DNA of 64,000 bases, from positions 186,001 through 250,000 of the forward strand of contig NZ_CP029479.1 in the NCBI RefSeq assembly GCF_003150835.1, written 5' to 3'. A program made the position numbers and the translations under genes. Shown in pieces: positions 1 through 7,718 of this stretch. Within the stretch, counting starts at the first letter, position 1; each line of letters starts with the position of its first letter. Below the pieces are notes generated by a model. The model was not told where the DNA came from, searched no databases, and worked only from the letters and a program-made list of their open reading frames with translations. Origin of the DNA: Phenylobacterium parvum (lineage in GTDB: Bacteria > Pseudomonadota > Alphaproteobacteria > Caulobacterales > Caulobacteraceae).

Positions 1-296
1 GCGCCGAGCTCTTCCTGCGGCCCCTGGTCGCCGCCCTTGAAGGGCGACCGTCCGCCCCCTTCCTCCGGTCCGTCCGTCTTGTGGGGCCCCTCCCGGCGAA
101 CGGCCCCCGCGAGCACTGGATGCGGGCCCGGCTTGTCCCCGGCCGGGATGGGGAGGCCGTGGAAGCCTTCCTGGATCAGGACTCCTCACTCGTCAGGGTA
201 TTCTCCGAGGCCGACGCCCTGCTGCGCCGCCTGCCTCACGCTCCCGCCGCCGCCGCCGGCGACGCTGTGGAGGTCCTGCCCCTCCTCAGGGGCTGA
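1..296 (+). CDS. moeA: Molybdopterin molybdotransferase MoeA, C-terminal fragment
   Basis: Only the last 97 or so codons are present; the frame is open from base 3 and ends with TGA at 294-296. The family inserts molybdate into adenylylated molybdopterin in the cytoplasm. The visible part fits the C-terminal MoeA/gephyrin beta-barrel domain: an NG followed by HWMRARL, then QDSSLVRVFSEADALL and a final VEVLPLL. The neighbour on the opposite strand is an XdhC-family protein, also linked to molybdenum enzymes, and the two genes converge with 15 bases between them. The call rests on family pattern only, since the catalytic domains lie outside the window. Confidence 0.8.
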   Translation, partial: AELFLRPLVAALEGRPSAPFLRSVRLVGPLPANGPREHWMRARLVPGRDGEAVEAFLDQDSSLVRVFSEADALLRRLPHAPAAAAGDAVEVLPLLRG

Positions 297-311
297 AGAA
301 CCGGGCCCGGG

Positions 312-1286
312 TCAGGCCTTTCGCCCGCCGCCGAAGCGCTCGGCCATGATTTCGCCGATCACCGAGACGGCGACCGCCCAGGGCGCCTTGCCGCCGATGT
401 CCAGGCCGATGGGGGCGTGGACCCGGGACAGGACCGTTTCCGGCACGCCCGCCGCCCGCAGGGGGGCCAGGCGCTCGTCCAGGCGCCGCTTGGCGCCCAG
501 CAGGCCCACATAGCCCGCCGCGGATGGAAGGGCGGCGGCCAGGGCCTCGCGGTCCACCTCCAGGTTATGGCTGGCGATGGCGACGGCGGTCCAGGCGTCG
601 GTCCCGATGGCGGCAAGAGCCTCCGCGGGGGACTGTCGGCTGTAGGCCAGGCCAGGGACCGGCGGCGGGGCCTCTGGCCCCTTGCCACGCACCAGGGTGG
701 TCTCGAAGCCGGACTGGGCGCCCAGGGCGGCGATGGCCAGGGCGGTGGGGTCGGAGCCGAAGACCACCAGCTTTTGGGCCGGATCGCAGCGGCGGGTGAA
801 GGCGCCGTCCCAGGCCTCGACCTCGCCGGGCGCCCCGCAGGCCCGACGACGCCCGTCTGTGACCCAGTCGGCCGGCCGGCGTGCGGCCCAGGCCTCGAGG
901 AGGATGGCGAGGGCCGGGTCCGAGGCCTCGAGGCGTTCGAGCAGGATCTCGATCCGCGCGCCGCACAGCAGGCGGATGTCCGGCCAGGGGCTGCCCTCGC
1001 CATAGACAAGGCGCCGGGGCTCGCCGTCGGCGAGGCAGGCGTATGCGTGGTCGGCGATGTCCGACTCCACGCATCCGCCCGAAAAGTACCCGGCCACGGG
1101 GTCGGGGCTCGCATCGCCCGAGTCGATGAAGACCATCTGGGTCCCCACGGGCCTGGGACCGCCGCCCTCGACGGCGACCAGGGTTGCGAGCACCGAGGTG
1201 CGGCCGCGCCGCCGTGCGTCGTCCAGGGCGCGGCGGACGTCATCGACGAAACCGAAGACAGGCCAGTCGGGAAGGGGGGTTCTCAT
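312..1286 (-). CDS. XdhC/CoxI-family molybdoenzyme maturation protein
   Basis: Predicted 324 residues. XdhC-type proteins bind molybdenum cofactor, help sulfurate it and insert it into xanthine dehydrogenase or related hydroxylases. The N-terminal XdhC/CoxI domain shows GGGPRPVGTQM (about residues 41-51) and the hallmark GGCVE (residues 70-74). The second half has a Rossmann-like XdhC_C domain starting near KLVVFGSDPTALAIAALG (about residue 168) and ending in LDIGGKAPWAVAVSVIGEI. Start is ATG at 1286. It converges on moeA, which suggests a molybdenum-cofactor theme, but no molybdoenzyme structural gene is in the window, so its client is unknown. Confidence 0.87.
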   Translation of the reverse strand: MRTPLPDWPVFGFVDDVRRALDDARRRGRTSVLATLVAVEGGGPRPVGTQMVFIDSGDASPDPVAGYFSGGCVESDIADHAYACLADGEPRRLVYGEGSPWPDIRLLCGARIEILLERLEASDPALAILLEAWAARRPADWVTDGRRRACGAPGEVEAWDGAFTRRCDPAQKLVVFGSDPTALAIAALGAQSGFETTLVRGKGPEAPPPVPGLAYSRQSPAEALAAIGTDAWTAVAIASHNLEVDREALAAALPSAAGYVGLLGAKRRLDERLAPLRAAGVPETVLSRVHAPIGLDIGGKAPWAVAVSVIGEIMAERFGGGRKA

Positions 1287-1388
1287 GGGGGCCGAATTTA
1301 ACGTCCTGTAAGCATTTCAGAAACCGCTTCTTCAGGCATTCAGGCGAGGATGCGGCCTCAAGTCACCCAGGGCGCGCCTGAAGAACTC

Positions 1389-2261
1389 ATGTCTTCGCCG
1401 GTTTCCAAGCTTGGCCTCGGTTCGGGGCAGTTCGGCCTCGATCAGGCGCCGGTCCGCGGACGTTCGGCCCAGGCCGAGGTCCGGGACATCCTCGAGGTCG
1501 CGGCCCGGGCAGGCGTCCGCCTGTTCGACGTCACGGGCCGCTCCGTACAGGCCGAGCGCGAGATCGGCGCCGTCCTGCCCCGCCCGGATCGCTTCAACGT
1601 CTGCATCTCCACCATCCGGCCAGACCGGGGCCCCGACATCGTCGAGGCCGAGGCCCGGGCCAGCCTGGCCCGTCTGGGAGTCGAACAGGCCGAATGCATT
1701 TTCGTGCCCTCGGTGGCAGAGCTCCTCGGTCCCCATGGCGCCGTCCTCTGGGATCGCCTGAAGGCTCTTCGGGATGAGGGCCTGACCCGGAAGATCGGCG
1801 TGTCGGTCTTCGCCTCCGACGATCCCCTCGGCGTGGCCCGCCGCTTCCGGCCCGACATCGTCCAGGCGCCGGCGAGCCTGCTGGACCAGAGGCTGATCAA
1901 CGACGGGACCCTCGCCGCCATCGCCGGCCTGGGCATGGAGGTCCACCTCCGCTCGATCTTCCTCAACGGCCTGCTGCTGTTGCCGCCGGACCGTGCGCCC
2001 AGCCATCTCCGCGAGGCGGCGACGCGCATCTCCCGCGCCCGCCGCATGATCGCCGAGGGCCGGTCCGACCCGCTGCAGGCCGCCCTTGGCTTCGCCCTGT
2101 CCCGGCCTGAGGCCTCGGCCGTCCTTGTGGGCGTGTCCTCTGCGGCCGAGCTCAATGCGATCGTCGCCGCCGCCGCGAGCCCTCCGCCGGACCTCGACTG
2201 GGACGACATGGCCATCGACGACCCCGACGCCCTGGACCCGGGCGCCTGGGCCGCCGCCTGA
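1389..2261 (+). CDS. Aldo/keto reductase family protein lacking the catalytic tetrad
   Basis: Predicted 290 residues. I prefer ATG 1389 over the in-frame ATG at 1350 because family homology begins at SKLGLGSGQFGL. The fold signature is clear: an N-terminal GLGSGQFGL strand, LFDVTG (residues 45-50), RKIGVSVF, PDIVQAPASLLDQRL, and HLRSIFLNGLLLL. Known AKRs use Asp-Tyr-Lys-His. Here Asp47 is present, but the Tyr position is Ser52 (D-V-T-G-R-S-V where DTAxxYG is expected), the Lys position in STK is Ile76, and the His of LLH is replaced in IFVPSV. NADPH-dependent reduction is therefore doubtful; it may be a pseudo-enzyme or catalyse something else. It converges with alanine dehydrogenase, leaving a 10-base gap. 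Confidence 0.8.
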   Translation: MSSPVSKLGLGSGQFGLDQAPVRGRSAQAEVRDILEVAARAGVRLFDVTGRSVQAEREIGAVLPRPDRFNVCISTIRPDRGPDIVEAEARASLARLGVEQAECIFVPSVAELLGPHGAVLWDRLKALRDEGLTRKIGVSVFASDDPLGVARRFRPDIVQAPASLLDQRLINDGTLAAIAGLGMEVHLRSIFLNGLLLLPPDRAPSHLREAATRISRARRMIAEGRSDPLQAALGFALSRPEASAVLVGVSSAAELNAIVAAAASPPPDLDWDDMAIDDPDALDPGAWAAA

Positions 2262-2271
2262 TCCGCCGGGC

Positions 2272-3384
2272 TCAGCCCCAGGCGGCGTAGGGGTCGCTCG
2301 CGGTTCGCCCAAGGGCCGCCGCCACCGCCGGATGGGTGATTTCACCGCCCAGAACGTTCAGGCCCCGCGCCAGGTGCGGATCCCGCGACAGGGCGTCGAG
2401 GCCCGACTCCGCCAGCTTCAGGACAAAGGGCAGGGTCGCCGCGCCGAGGGCCTCCGAGGCGGTCCGGGGAACCGCACCGGGCATGTTGGCGACGCAATAG
2501 TGGACCACGCCGTCCAGGACGAAGGTGGGCTCATGGTGGGTTGTTGGCCGGCTGGTCTCGAAGCAGCCGCCCTGGTCTATGGCGACATCGACGATCACCG
2601 AGCCGGGGGTCATCCGCGAGAGGTGCTCCCGCCGCAGGAGCCGTGGGGCAGCGGCGCCCGCCGCGAGGACGGCGCCGATCACGACATCGGCCGAAAGGAT
2701 CTCGGCCTCCACCGCGTCGAGGCTGGAATGGCGCGTGCGGATGCGTCCGGCGAAGAGCTCGTCCAGGGCCCGGAGGCGCGGGAGCGACCGCTCCACCACC
2801 GTGACCTGGGCGCCCAGGCCCACCGCCATGCGGGCGGCGTTTGTCCCCACCATGCCGCCGCCCAGCACGGTGACCCGCGCCGGAGGCGATCCCGCCGCGC
2901 CGGGGAGGAGGAGGCCCATGCCGCCGTTGTGCTTCTGCAGGTGCTGCGCCGCGGCCAGGACCGACAGCCGGCCGGCGATCTCCGACATGGGCGCCAGCAG
3001 GGGAAGGCCCCCCGACGGGTCGGTCACGGTCTCGTAGGCGATGGCGGCGGCGCCGGACCGGCGCAGGCCCTCGGCCTGGGCGGGGTCGGGCGCAAGGTGG
3101 AGGTAGGTGAAGAGGATGTGCCGGGAGGTAAGGCGCTCCCATTCCGACTTCTGCGGTTCCTTGACCTTGACGATCAGGTCCGCGCCCTCGAACACCGCCG
3201 CTGCGTCGGGCGCCAGGACGGCGCCCGCCTCGGCGTAGGCGGCGTCGGCGAAGCCGGATCCTGAGCCTGCCCCCGCCTCGACAAGGACCTGGTGGCCCTG
3301 GGCGGCCAGCTCCCGGACGGCGGCGGGGACCAGGCCCACCCTGTACTCGTCAGCCTTGATCTCGCGGGGAACCCCGATCCGCAT
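2272..3384 (-). CDS. ald: Alanine dehydrogenase
   Basis: Predicted 370 residues, the usual family length. It interconverts L-alanine and pyruvate plus ammonia with NAD in the cytoplasm. The N-terminal domain begins [23 protein letters not shown] contains the substrate-binding Lys and FTYLHLAP the catalytic His. The NAD domain has [19 protein letters not shown] and [16 protein letters not shown] with the conserved Asp, followed by [16 protein letters not shown] 3384 gives a full-length family start. It lies 27 bases downstream of mtgA on the same strand, so cotranscription is possible. No Lrp-type regulator is adjacent. Confidence 0.95.
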   Translation of the reverse strand: MRIGVPREIKADEYRVGLVPAAVRELAAQGHQVLVEAGAGSGSGFADAAYAEAGAVLAPDAAAVFEGADLIVKVKEPQKSEWERLTSRHILFTYLHLAPDPAQAEGLRRSGAAAIAYETVTDPSGGLPLLAPMSEIAGRLSVLAAAQHLQKHNGGMGLLLPGAAGSPPARVTVLGGGMVGTNAARMAVGLGAQVTVVERSLPRLRALDELFAGRIRTRHSSLDAVEAEILSADVVIGAVLAAGAAAPRLLRREHLSRMTPGSVIVDVAIDQGGCFETSRPTTHHEPTFVLDGVVHYCVANMPGAVPRTASEALGAATLPFVLKLAESGLDALSRDPHLARGLNVLGGEITHPAVAAALGRTASDPYAAWG

Positions 3385-3411
3385 GACGCGTCTCCTGATG
3401 TCCGCCCGGAC

Positions 3412-4152
3412 TCAGCGCGGGCGGGTGGCGAGGATGCAGTCGGCGAGTCCATCCCTGCGGACGGTTCCCGCCGCTGCACCGATCCGGCCGGACCGGCGCT
3501 TTACATATGGGCCCGGTTTGGCCGCGCGCCACTTCAGGGGGCTGGGCAGGATGGCCGCCAGCCTGGCCGCCTGGGCGGGACTGAGGCGGTCGGCGCCGAC
3601 CCCGAAGTTGCGCCGCGCCGCCGCCTCGGCGCCGTAGACGCCAGGCCCCCATTCAATCGTGTTCAAGTAGACCTCCAGGATCCGCCGCTTTCCCCAGCCC
3701 ACCTCGATCAGGACGGTGAAGCCCGCCTCCAGGCCCTTTCGCAGGTAGGAGCGCTGGGGCCAGAGGAAGACGTTCTTGGCCGTTTGCTGGCTGATGGTCG
3801 ACCCGCCCCGGACCCGGTCGGATGTCTCGTTGTGCGCCCAGGCTGCCTGCATGGCCTCGAACTCAAAGCCATGGTGGCTGCAGAAGCCCGCGTCCTCTGC
3901 AGCGATCACCGAGCGGATGAGGGCGGGCGACATCTGGTCCAGCGGCCGCCAGGTCCTGTCCAGTCCCTTCCCCTCCAGGGATCGCTGGACCATCAGGACG
4001 GTCACCGGCGGCGGGACGAACCGATAGAGCGCCACCAGGGCCAGGGGCAGGCCGACGAGGAATATCCCCGCCAGGACCAGGATCCGCCTGAGCCATCGCC
4101 GCCGGGGACGGCCGCTTTCCTCGCCTCTCGCCATGGAGCGAGGATAGGCCAT
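3412..4152 (-). CDS. mtgA: Monofunctional biosynthetic peptidoglycan transglycosylase
   Basis: Predicted 246 residues. MtgA polymerises lipid II into glycan strands at the periplasmic face. A basic N-terminus (RPRRRWLRR) is followed by one membrane anchor ([20 protein letters not shown], about residues 24-43). The GT51 domain has [16 protein letters not shown] with the catalytic Glu, [29 protein letters not shown] and [18 protein letters not shown]. There is no transpeptidase domain, as expected. ATG 4152 is used; ATG 4134, six codons in, is an equally possible start. It is followed closely by ald and divergent from a nitroreductase. Confidence 0.93.
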   Translation of the reverse strand: MAYPRSMARGEESGRPRRRWLRRILVLAGIFLVGLPLALVALYRFVPPPVTVLMVQRSLEGKGLDRTWRPLDQMSPALIRSVIAAEDAGFCSHHGFEFEAMQAAWAHNETSDRVRGGSTISQQTAKNVFLWPQRSYLRKGLEAGFTVLIEVGWGKRRILEVYLNTIEWGPGVYGAEAAARRNFGVGADRLSPAQAARLAAILPSPLKWRAAKPGPYVKRRSGRIGAAAGTVRRDGLADCILATRPR

Positions 4153-4173
4153 GCCGGCGCCGAGGCAAACGCG

Positions 4174-4203
4174 CTGACAAGGCCGACGTCCCGGTGCTAG
4201 TCA
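4174..4203 (+). promoter_or_regulatory. Candidate promoter of the nitroreductase gene
   Basis: CTGACAA (4174-4180) and GCTAGTCA (4196-4203) resemble the Caulobacter housekeeping consensus TTGaCgS / GCTAnAwC with a 15-base spacer, one longer than the usual 10-14. It sits 45 bases before the preferred ATG at 4248. Weak match, pattern only. Confidence 0.3.
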
Positions 4204-4247
4204 GGAGCCTCGGGGGCGGGTTGCCGTCCCGCAGCGGGGAGGACGAG

Positions 4248-4913
4248 ATGAAGGTCAGCGAAGCGGTCGATCGGCGGGTCTCGATCCGGGCCTTCCGGCC
4301 CGAGTGTCCGCCGGAAGCCCTGGTGCGGGGAATCCTCGAGGCCGCGGCGCGGGCGCCGTCCGGCGGAAACCTCCAGCCCTGGAAGGTCTACGCCCTGGCC
4401 GGGGCGCCCCTGGCCGAGCTGAGGGCCCGGGCGGCGGCCAATCCCATGGGCGAGACGCCGGAGTACGACGTCTACCCGCCGAACCTCTGGGACCCCTTCC
4501 GGACCCGCCGGTTCCAGAATGGCGAGGACCTCTACGCCACGATCGGCATCCCGCGCGAGGACAAGGCGGCCCGGCTTCGCCAGCTGGCGCGCAACACCGA
4601 ACTGTTCGGGGCCCCCGTCGGCCTCTTCTTCTGCCTCGACCGCAAGCTGGGCCCGCCCCAGTGGTCGGACGTTGGCATGTACATGCAGACCGTCATGCTG
4701 CTGGCGGTGGAGCAGGGCCTGGACACCTGCGCCCAGGAGTACTGGGCGCGCTATCCCAGGACGGTCGCCGACCTCCTCGGCCTGCCGGACGACCACATGC
4801 TCTTTTCCGGCATGGCCCTGGGCTGGCGCGACGAGTCTGCGCCGATCAACACCCTGCGCTCGGCCCGAGACCCCTTCGAGGCCTGGGGCGAACTGCGGGG
4901 CTTCGAGGGCTAA
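4248..4913 (+). CDS. Nitroreductase-family flavoprotein
   Basis: Predicted 221 residues. Family members are FMN-dependent NAD(P)H oxidoreductases acting on nitroaromatics, quinones or similar substrates; the substrate here is unknown. ATG 4248 is chosen over the upstream in-frame ATG (4194) because a purine-rich GGGGAGGA lies just before it and homology starts at MKVSEAVDRRVSIRAF. The FMN-binding N-terminus SIRAFRPE, AARAPSGGNLQPWKVY and the later TVMLLAVEQGLDTCAQEYW and DHMLFSGMALGW match the family. It converges with the WD40 gene, with 18 bases between the stop codons. Confidence 0.9.
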   Translation: MKVSEAVDRRVSIRAFRPECPPEALVRGILEAAARAPSGGNLQPWKVYALAGAPLAELRARAAANPMGETPEYDVYPPNLWDPFRTRRFQNGEDLYATIGIPREDKAARLRQLARNTELFGAPVGLFFCLDRKLGPPQWSDVGMYMQTVMLLAVEQGLDTCAQEYWARYPRTVADLLGLPDDHMLFSGMALGWRDESAPINTLRSARDPFEAWGELRGFEG

Positions 4914-4931
4914 GGGTCAACACCGCCGAAG

Positions 4932-5897
4932 CTAGAGGTCGATCACCCCGGCGCCGCCGGCCTCATCGCCCCAGGCCAGGCGCCGCGCCTTGCGGCTGAA
5001 GGTGAGGGCCGAGATCGATTCGCCCTTCTCGGCCTTGCGCATATCGATCTTCTGGCCGGTCAGGTCACAGGTCCAGACCCGGCCGTCCTCCAGGCCGGCG
5101 GCGACCAGGCGCGAGTCGGGGGCGCCCGCCACCCGCGCCACCAGGACGCTTTCCTCGTAACCGACCTCCGCCGCCTGCTTGCCGAGGGGACCTGCGGGGC
5201 CCGTGAAAGGCCAGACGACGACCCCGTTGGCGCCTGAGGTCGCCAGCATCTGCCCCTTGGACAGGAAGGCGAGGCTTTTCACCTTGGCCGGATACCCGCC
5301 CATCTTGAGGTTCTTGTCGTCGGCGACGCGCCAGCCGTGCAGGGCGTTCTCCTGCATGGCGCTCATGAGGAACTTGCCGTCCGGGCTCCAGGCGAGGGCG
5401 ATATGGCTGCCGGCCCACTTCAGGATCTCGGGCTTCTGTTCGGCGATCCGGGCGTACCAGAGCCAGGCGCCGCCGTAGGTGGCCGCCGCCAGACGGCGTC
5501 CGCGCGGGTCGAACGCCAGGTCCGTCACGGAGCGCTCGTGGGCGAAGGTGCGGCGGAATTCCGGGTCGGCGACGTCGCGGACCTGGACTTCCCGGCCCGC
5601 GGCCCAGGCGATGAGGCCGGACTGGGGGCTGGCCGACAGGGCGTCGATCCAGCGGCCGGGAGACCGCTCCAGCGTCACCGGGCCCGAGGCCCGCGTCCAA
5701 ACCAGGGCGCCGTCGTCGCCACCCGTCAGCAGGCCCTGGCCCGTTGGATGGACGGCGGCGCAGAGGACCGCCCCGTCGTGGGCCTGGTGAACCCCACCGT
5801 CCTCGGATCGGACGGTCCCGTCCCCCAGGGCGAACCAGGCGCGGTCTTCCGAGTCGAACAGGGCGGCGGTCACGAAGGCGTCAAAAGCGTAGGTCAT
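4932..5897 (-). CDS. WD40-repeat beta-propeller protein
   Basis: Predicted 321 residues, consisting almost entirely of WD40-like blades of about 40 residues. Recurring patterns include DGAVLCAAVHPTGQGLLTGG, SVTDLAFDPRGRRLAAATYG, SHIALAWSPDGKFLMSAM, VKSLAFLSKGQMLATSG and ISALTFSRKARRLAWG, enough for a seven-bladed propeller. There is no signal peptide or enzymatic domain, so a cytoplasmic protein-interaction scaffold is likely, but no partner can be named. Start ATG 5897. It is divergent from exbD, 138 bases away, and shares no operon with a kinase or protease. Confidence 0.85.
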   Translation of the reverse strand: MTYAFDAFVTAALFDSEDRAWFALGDGTVRSEDGGVHQAHDGAVLCAAVHPTGQGLLTGGDDGALVWTRASGPVTLERSPGRWIDALSASPQSGLIAWAAGREVQVRDVADPEFRRTFAHERSVTDLAFDPRGRRLAAATYGGAWLWYARIAEQKPEILKWAGSHIALAWSPDGKFLMSAMQENALHGWRVADDKNLKMGGYPAKVKSLAFLSKGQMLATSGANGVVVWPFTGPAGPLGKQAAEVGYEESVLVARVAGAPDSRLVAAGLEDGRVWTCDLTGQKIDMRKAEKGESISALTFSRKARRLAWGDEAGGAGVIDL

Positions 5898-6035
5898 GGA
5901 CCTTCAATAGCGCTGGCGGCCCGCCGAGGGGAGGGGGCGTGTCGGGTTGGGGCTTTACAATCCCGATCCGATTGGCGAAGGGTTTTGCAACACAGCCGGA
6001 CGTCCAGGGGGCGTCCTGAAGGGAAGGATTGTCTC

Positions 6036-6464
6036 ATGGGTGCGAAGCTGGGCGGCGGAGGCGGCGGGCGTTTCGATCTCGGCCAGAACAGCGACATCAA
6101 CGTCACGCCGTTCGTGGACGTGATGCTGGTGCTCCTCATCATCTTCATGGTGGCGATTCCCGCCGCCACGGTCTCCATCAAGCTTGACCTGCCGCCGGCC
6201 GTGCCGCCGCCGCCCGGGGCCAAGATGGAAGAACCGACCGTCATCAACATCCAGAACGGCGGCGTCTTCATCGGCGAAGCGGCGACCACGGTCGATCGTC
6301 TTCCGGCCGACCTGGCCCGCAAGCTGAACGTGCCCGACCCGACGAAGGAGCGCGTCTACATCCGCGCTAACCGCGACGTGCGCTATGGCGAATTCATGCA
6401 GGTCATGAACACCCTGCAGGGCAACGGCTACTTCCAGGTCGCGCTGATCAACGAAGAGCTCTGA
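6036..6464 (+). CDS. exbD: ExbD/TolR-family biopolymer transport protein
   Basis: Predicted 142 residues. ExbD works with ExbB and TonB to couple the proton gradient to outer-membrane receptors. After a Gly-rich N-terminus comes INVTPFVDVMLVLLIIFMVA with the essential membrane Asp, then a periplasmic domain ending in VYIRANRDVRYGEFMQVMNTL. ATG 6036 has a GGGAAGGA ribosome site and gives the standard N-terminus; longer in-frame extensions run into sequence antisense to the WD40 gene. No exbB or tonB flanks it, so its motor partner must be encoded elsewhere. A strong terminator follows, making it a single-gene unit. Confidence 0.92.
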   Translation: MGAKLGGGGGGRFDLGQNSDINVTPFVDVMLVLLIIFMVAIPAATVSIKLDLPPAVPPPPGAKMEEPTVINIQNGGVFIGEAATTVDRLPADLARKLNVPDPTKERVYIRANRDVRYGEFMQVMNTLQGNGYFQVALINEEL

Positions 6465-6488
6465 GCCTTCCACCCTCCGGGGTCGAAG

Positions 6489-6520
6489 GGGCCCGCCCGG
6501 GTGACCGGGCGGGCCCTTTT
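6489..6520 (+). terminator. Rho-independent terminator after exbD
   Basis: A perfect 12-bp stem (gggcccgcccgg 6489-6500, complement 6505-6516) with a GTGA loop is followed by TTTT. It lies 24 bases after the exbD stop and also faces the 3' end of the GTPase gene, so it may act in both directions. Confidence 0.9.
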
Positions 6521-6540
6521 CGTGTCCGAAGCCTGCCGCC

Positions 6541-7620
6541 TCAGGCGGCGCAGGCCTCGAAGCCGGCCTTGAGGGCTTCGGGATCCAGGTCCCGCCCGAT
6601 GAAGACCAGGCGCGAAACGCGCGGCTCGTCCTCGCGCCAGGGCCTCTGGAGGTCGCCCTCCAGGATCATGTGAACGGCCTGGAAGACCAGGCGGCGATCC
6701 TCTCCAGCCACACTGATGATCCCCTTGGCCCGCAGGATGTCCGGGCCCTGGGCCTGGAGGACGTCGTTGATCCAGGCGCTGACCCGGGCGCCGTTCATCG
6801 GCCGGTCAAGGGTCAGCGAGACGCTGGAGATGCCGGCCTCTGCGGCGTGGTCGTGGGCATGCCCGTGGTCATGGTCGTGATGGTGGCCATGGTCATGGCC
6901 ATGGTGGTGCTCATGGTCGTGATGGTCGCAGGATTCATCGTGCACGTGACCCGGCTCGCCATGGGCGGGGTTCAGGAACTCGGGCTGGAGCTCGGTGATC
7001 CGCTCGAGGTCGAACCCGCCGCGGCCCAGGATCATTTCCAGGGGGACGTTCGACCTCTGGGCCCGGTGGATGGGCGCCAGTGGATTCAGGCGGCGGATGC
7101 GCGCCTCGATGTCGCGCAGCTGGGCCTCGGTGACGAGGTCCGTCTTGTTCAGGATGATCTGGTCCGCGAAGGCGATCTGCTCGACGGCCTCCCGGGAATC
7201 GCCGAGGCGCAGGGGCAGGTGCAGGGCGTCGACCACCGTGGTGACGCTGTCCAGTTCGGTCCGGGCGCGGACGTCGTCGTCGACGAAGAAGGTCTGGGCC
7301 ACGGGTCCCGGGTCCGCCAGTCCTGTCGTCTCGACGATGATGGCGTCGAAGCCGCCCTTGCGCTTCATGAGCCCCGAGAGCACCCGGATCAGGTCGCCGC
7401 GCACCGTGCAGCAGACGCAGCCGTTGTTCATCTCGAAGACTTCCTCGTCGGCGCCGACGATGAGGTCATTGTCGATCCCGACCTCGCCGAACTCGTTGAC
7501 GATGACCGCATAGCGCCGGCCATGGTCCTCCGAGAGGATCCGGTTGAGGAGGGTGGTCTTGCCGGCGCCGAGGTAGCCGGTGAGTACGGTGACGGGGGTC
7601 TTCTGGCTCATGCTTCTCAT
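6541..7620 (-). CDS. COG0523 (CobW/ZigA-type) metallochaperone GTPase
   Basis: Predicted 359 residues. COG0523 G3E GTPases deliver metal ions, often zinc, to client proteins. Seen: Walker A GYLGAGKTT (about residues 15-23), the metal-binding GCVCC motif, a switch/Walker B-like region IIVETTGLADPG, NKTD for guanine recognition, and the C-terminal CobW domain. Between the domains is a strongly His-rich loop (about residues 226-260) able to bind metal. ATG 7620 has an AAGGA site; ATG 7611 is possible. It is divergent from a CDF exporter across a palindromic site at 7695-7711, which suggests shared metal-responsive control, though the metal is not known. Confidence 0.92.
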   Translation of the reverse strand: MRSMSQKTPVTVLTGYLGAGKTTLLNRILSEDHGRRYAVIVNEFGEVGIDNDLIVGADEEVFEMNNGCVCCTVRGDLIRVLSGLMKRKGGFDAIIVETTGLADPGPVAQTFFVDDDVRARTELDSVTTVVDALHLPLRLGDSREAVEQIAFADQIILNKTDLVTEAQLRDIEARIRRLNPLAPIHRAQRSNVPLEMILGRGGFDLERITELQPEFLNPAHGEPGHVHDESCDHHDHEHHHGHDHGHHHDHDHGHAHDHAAEAGISSVSLTLDRPMNGARVSAWINDVLQAQGPDILRAKGIISVAGEDRRLVFQAVHMILEGDLQRPWREDEPRVSRLVFIGRDLDPEALKAGFEACAA

Positions 7621-7694
7621 CTAGTCCTTCGGGCGGTCCGGGGAAACCTCGGAGGCAAGCCTGGCGGTCCCGCCCTTGGCCCAAGGCCCCGAAC

Positions 7695-7711
7695 GTGTTA
7701 CAAAGTTACAC
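7695..7711. promoter_or_regulatory. 17-bp palindrome between divergent metal genes
   Basis: GTGTTAC-AAA-GTTACAC: 14 of 17 bases pair in a dyad with a 3-base centre. It lies between the divergent COG0523 GTPase and the DmeF-like exporter. Geometry and context suggest an operator for a dimeric regulator, for instance a metal sensor. A second 13-bp dyad, CCTTGG-C-CCAAGG, lies at 7674-7686. No regulator gene is nearby. Confidence 0.5.
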
Positions 7712-7718
7712 AAAGTCC

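Noticed and set aside
5337..6035. A long plus-strand extension of exbD
   Set aside because: It runs antisense through the WD40 gene and lacks family similarity; ATG 6036 with a good ribosome site is the natural start.
6838..6945. Repetitive CAT/GTG-rich stretch near 6.9 kb
   Set aside because: It encodes the His-rich metal-binding loop of the COG0523 GTPase; it is a coding feature rather than a microsatellite or regulatory repeat.
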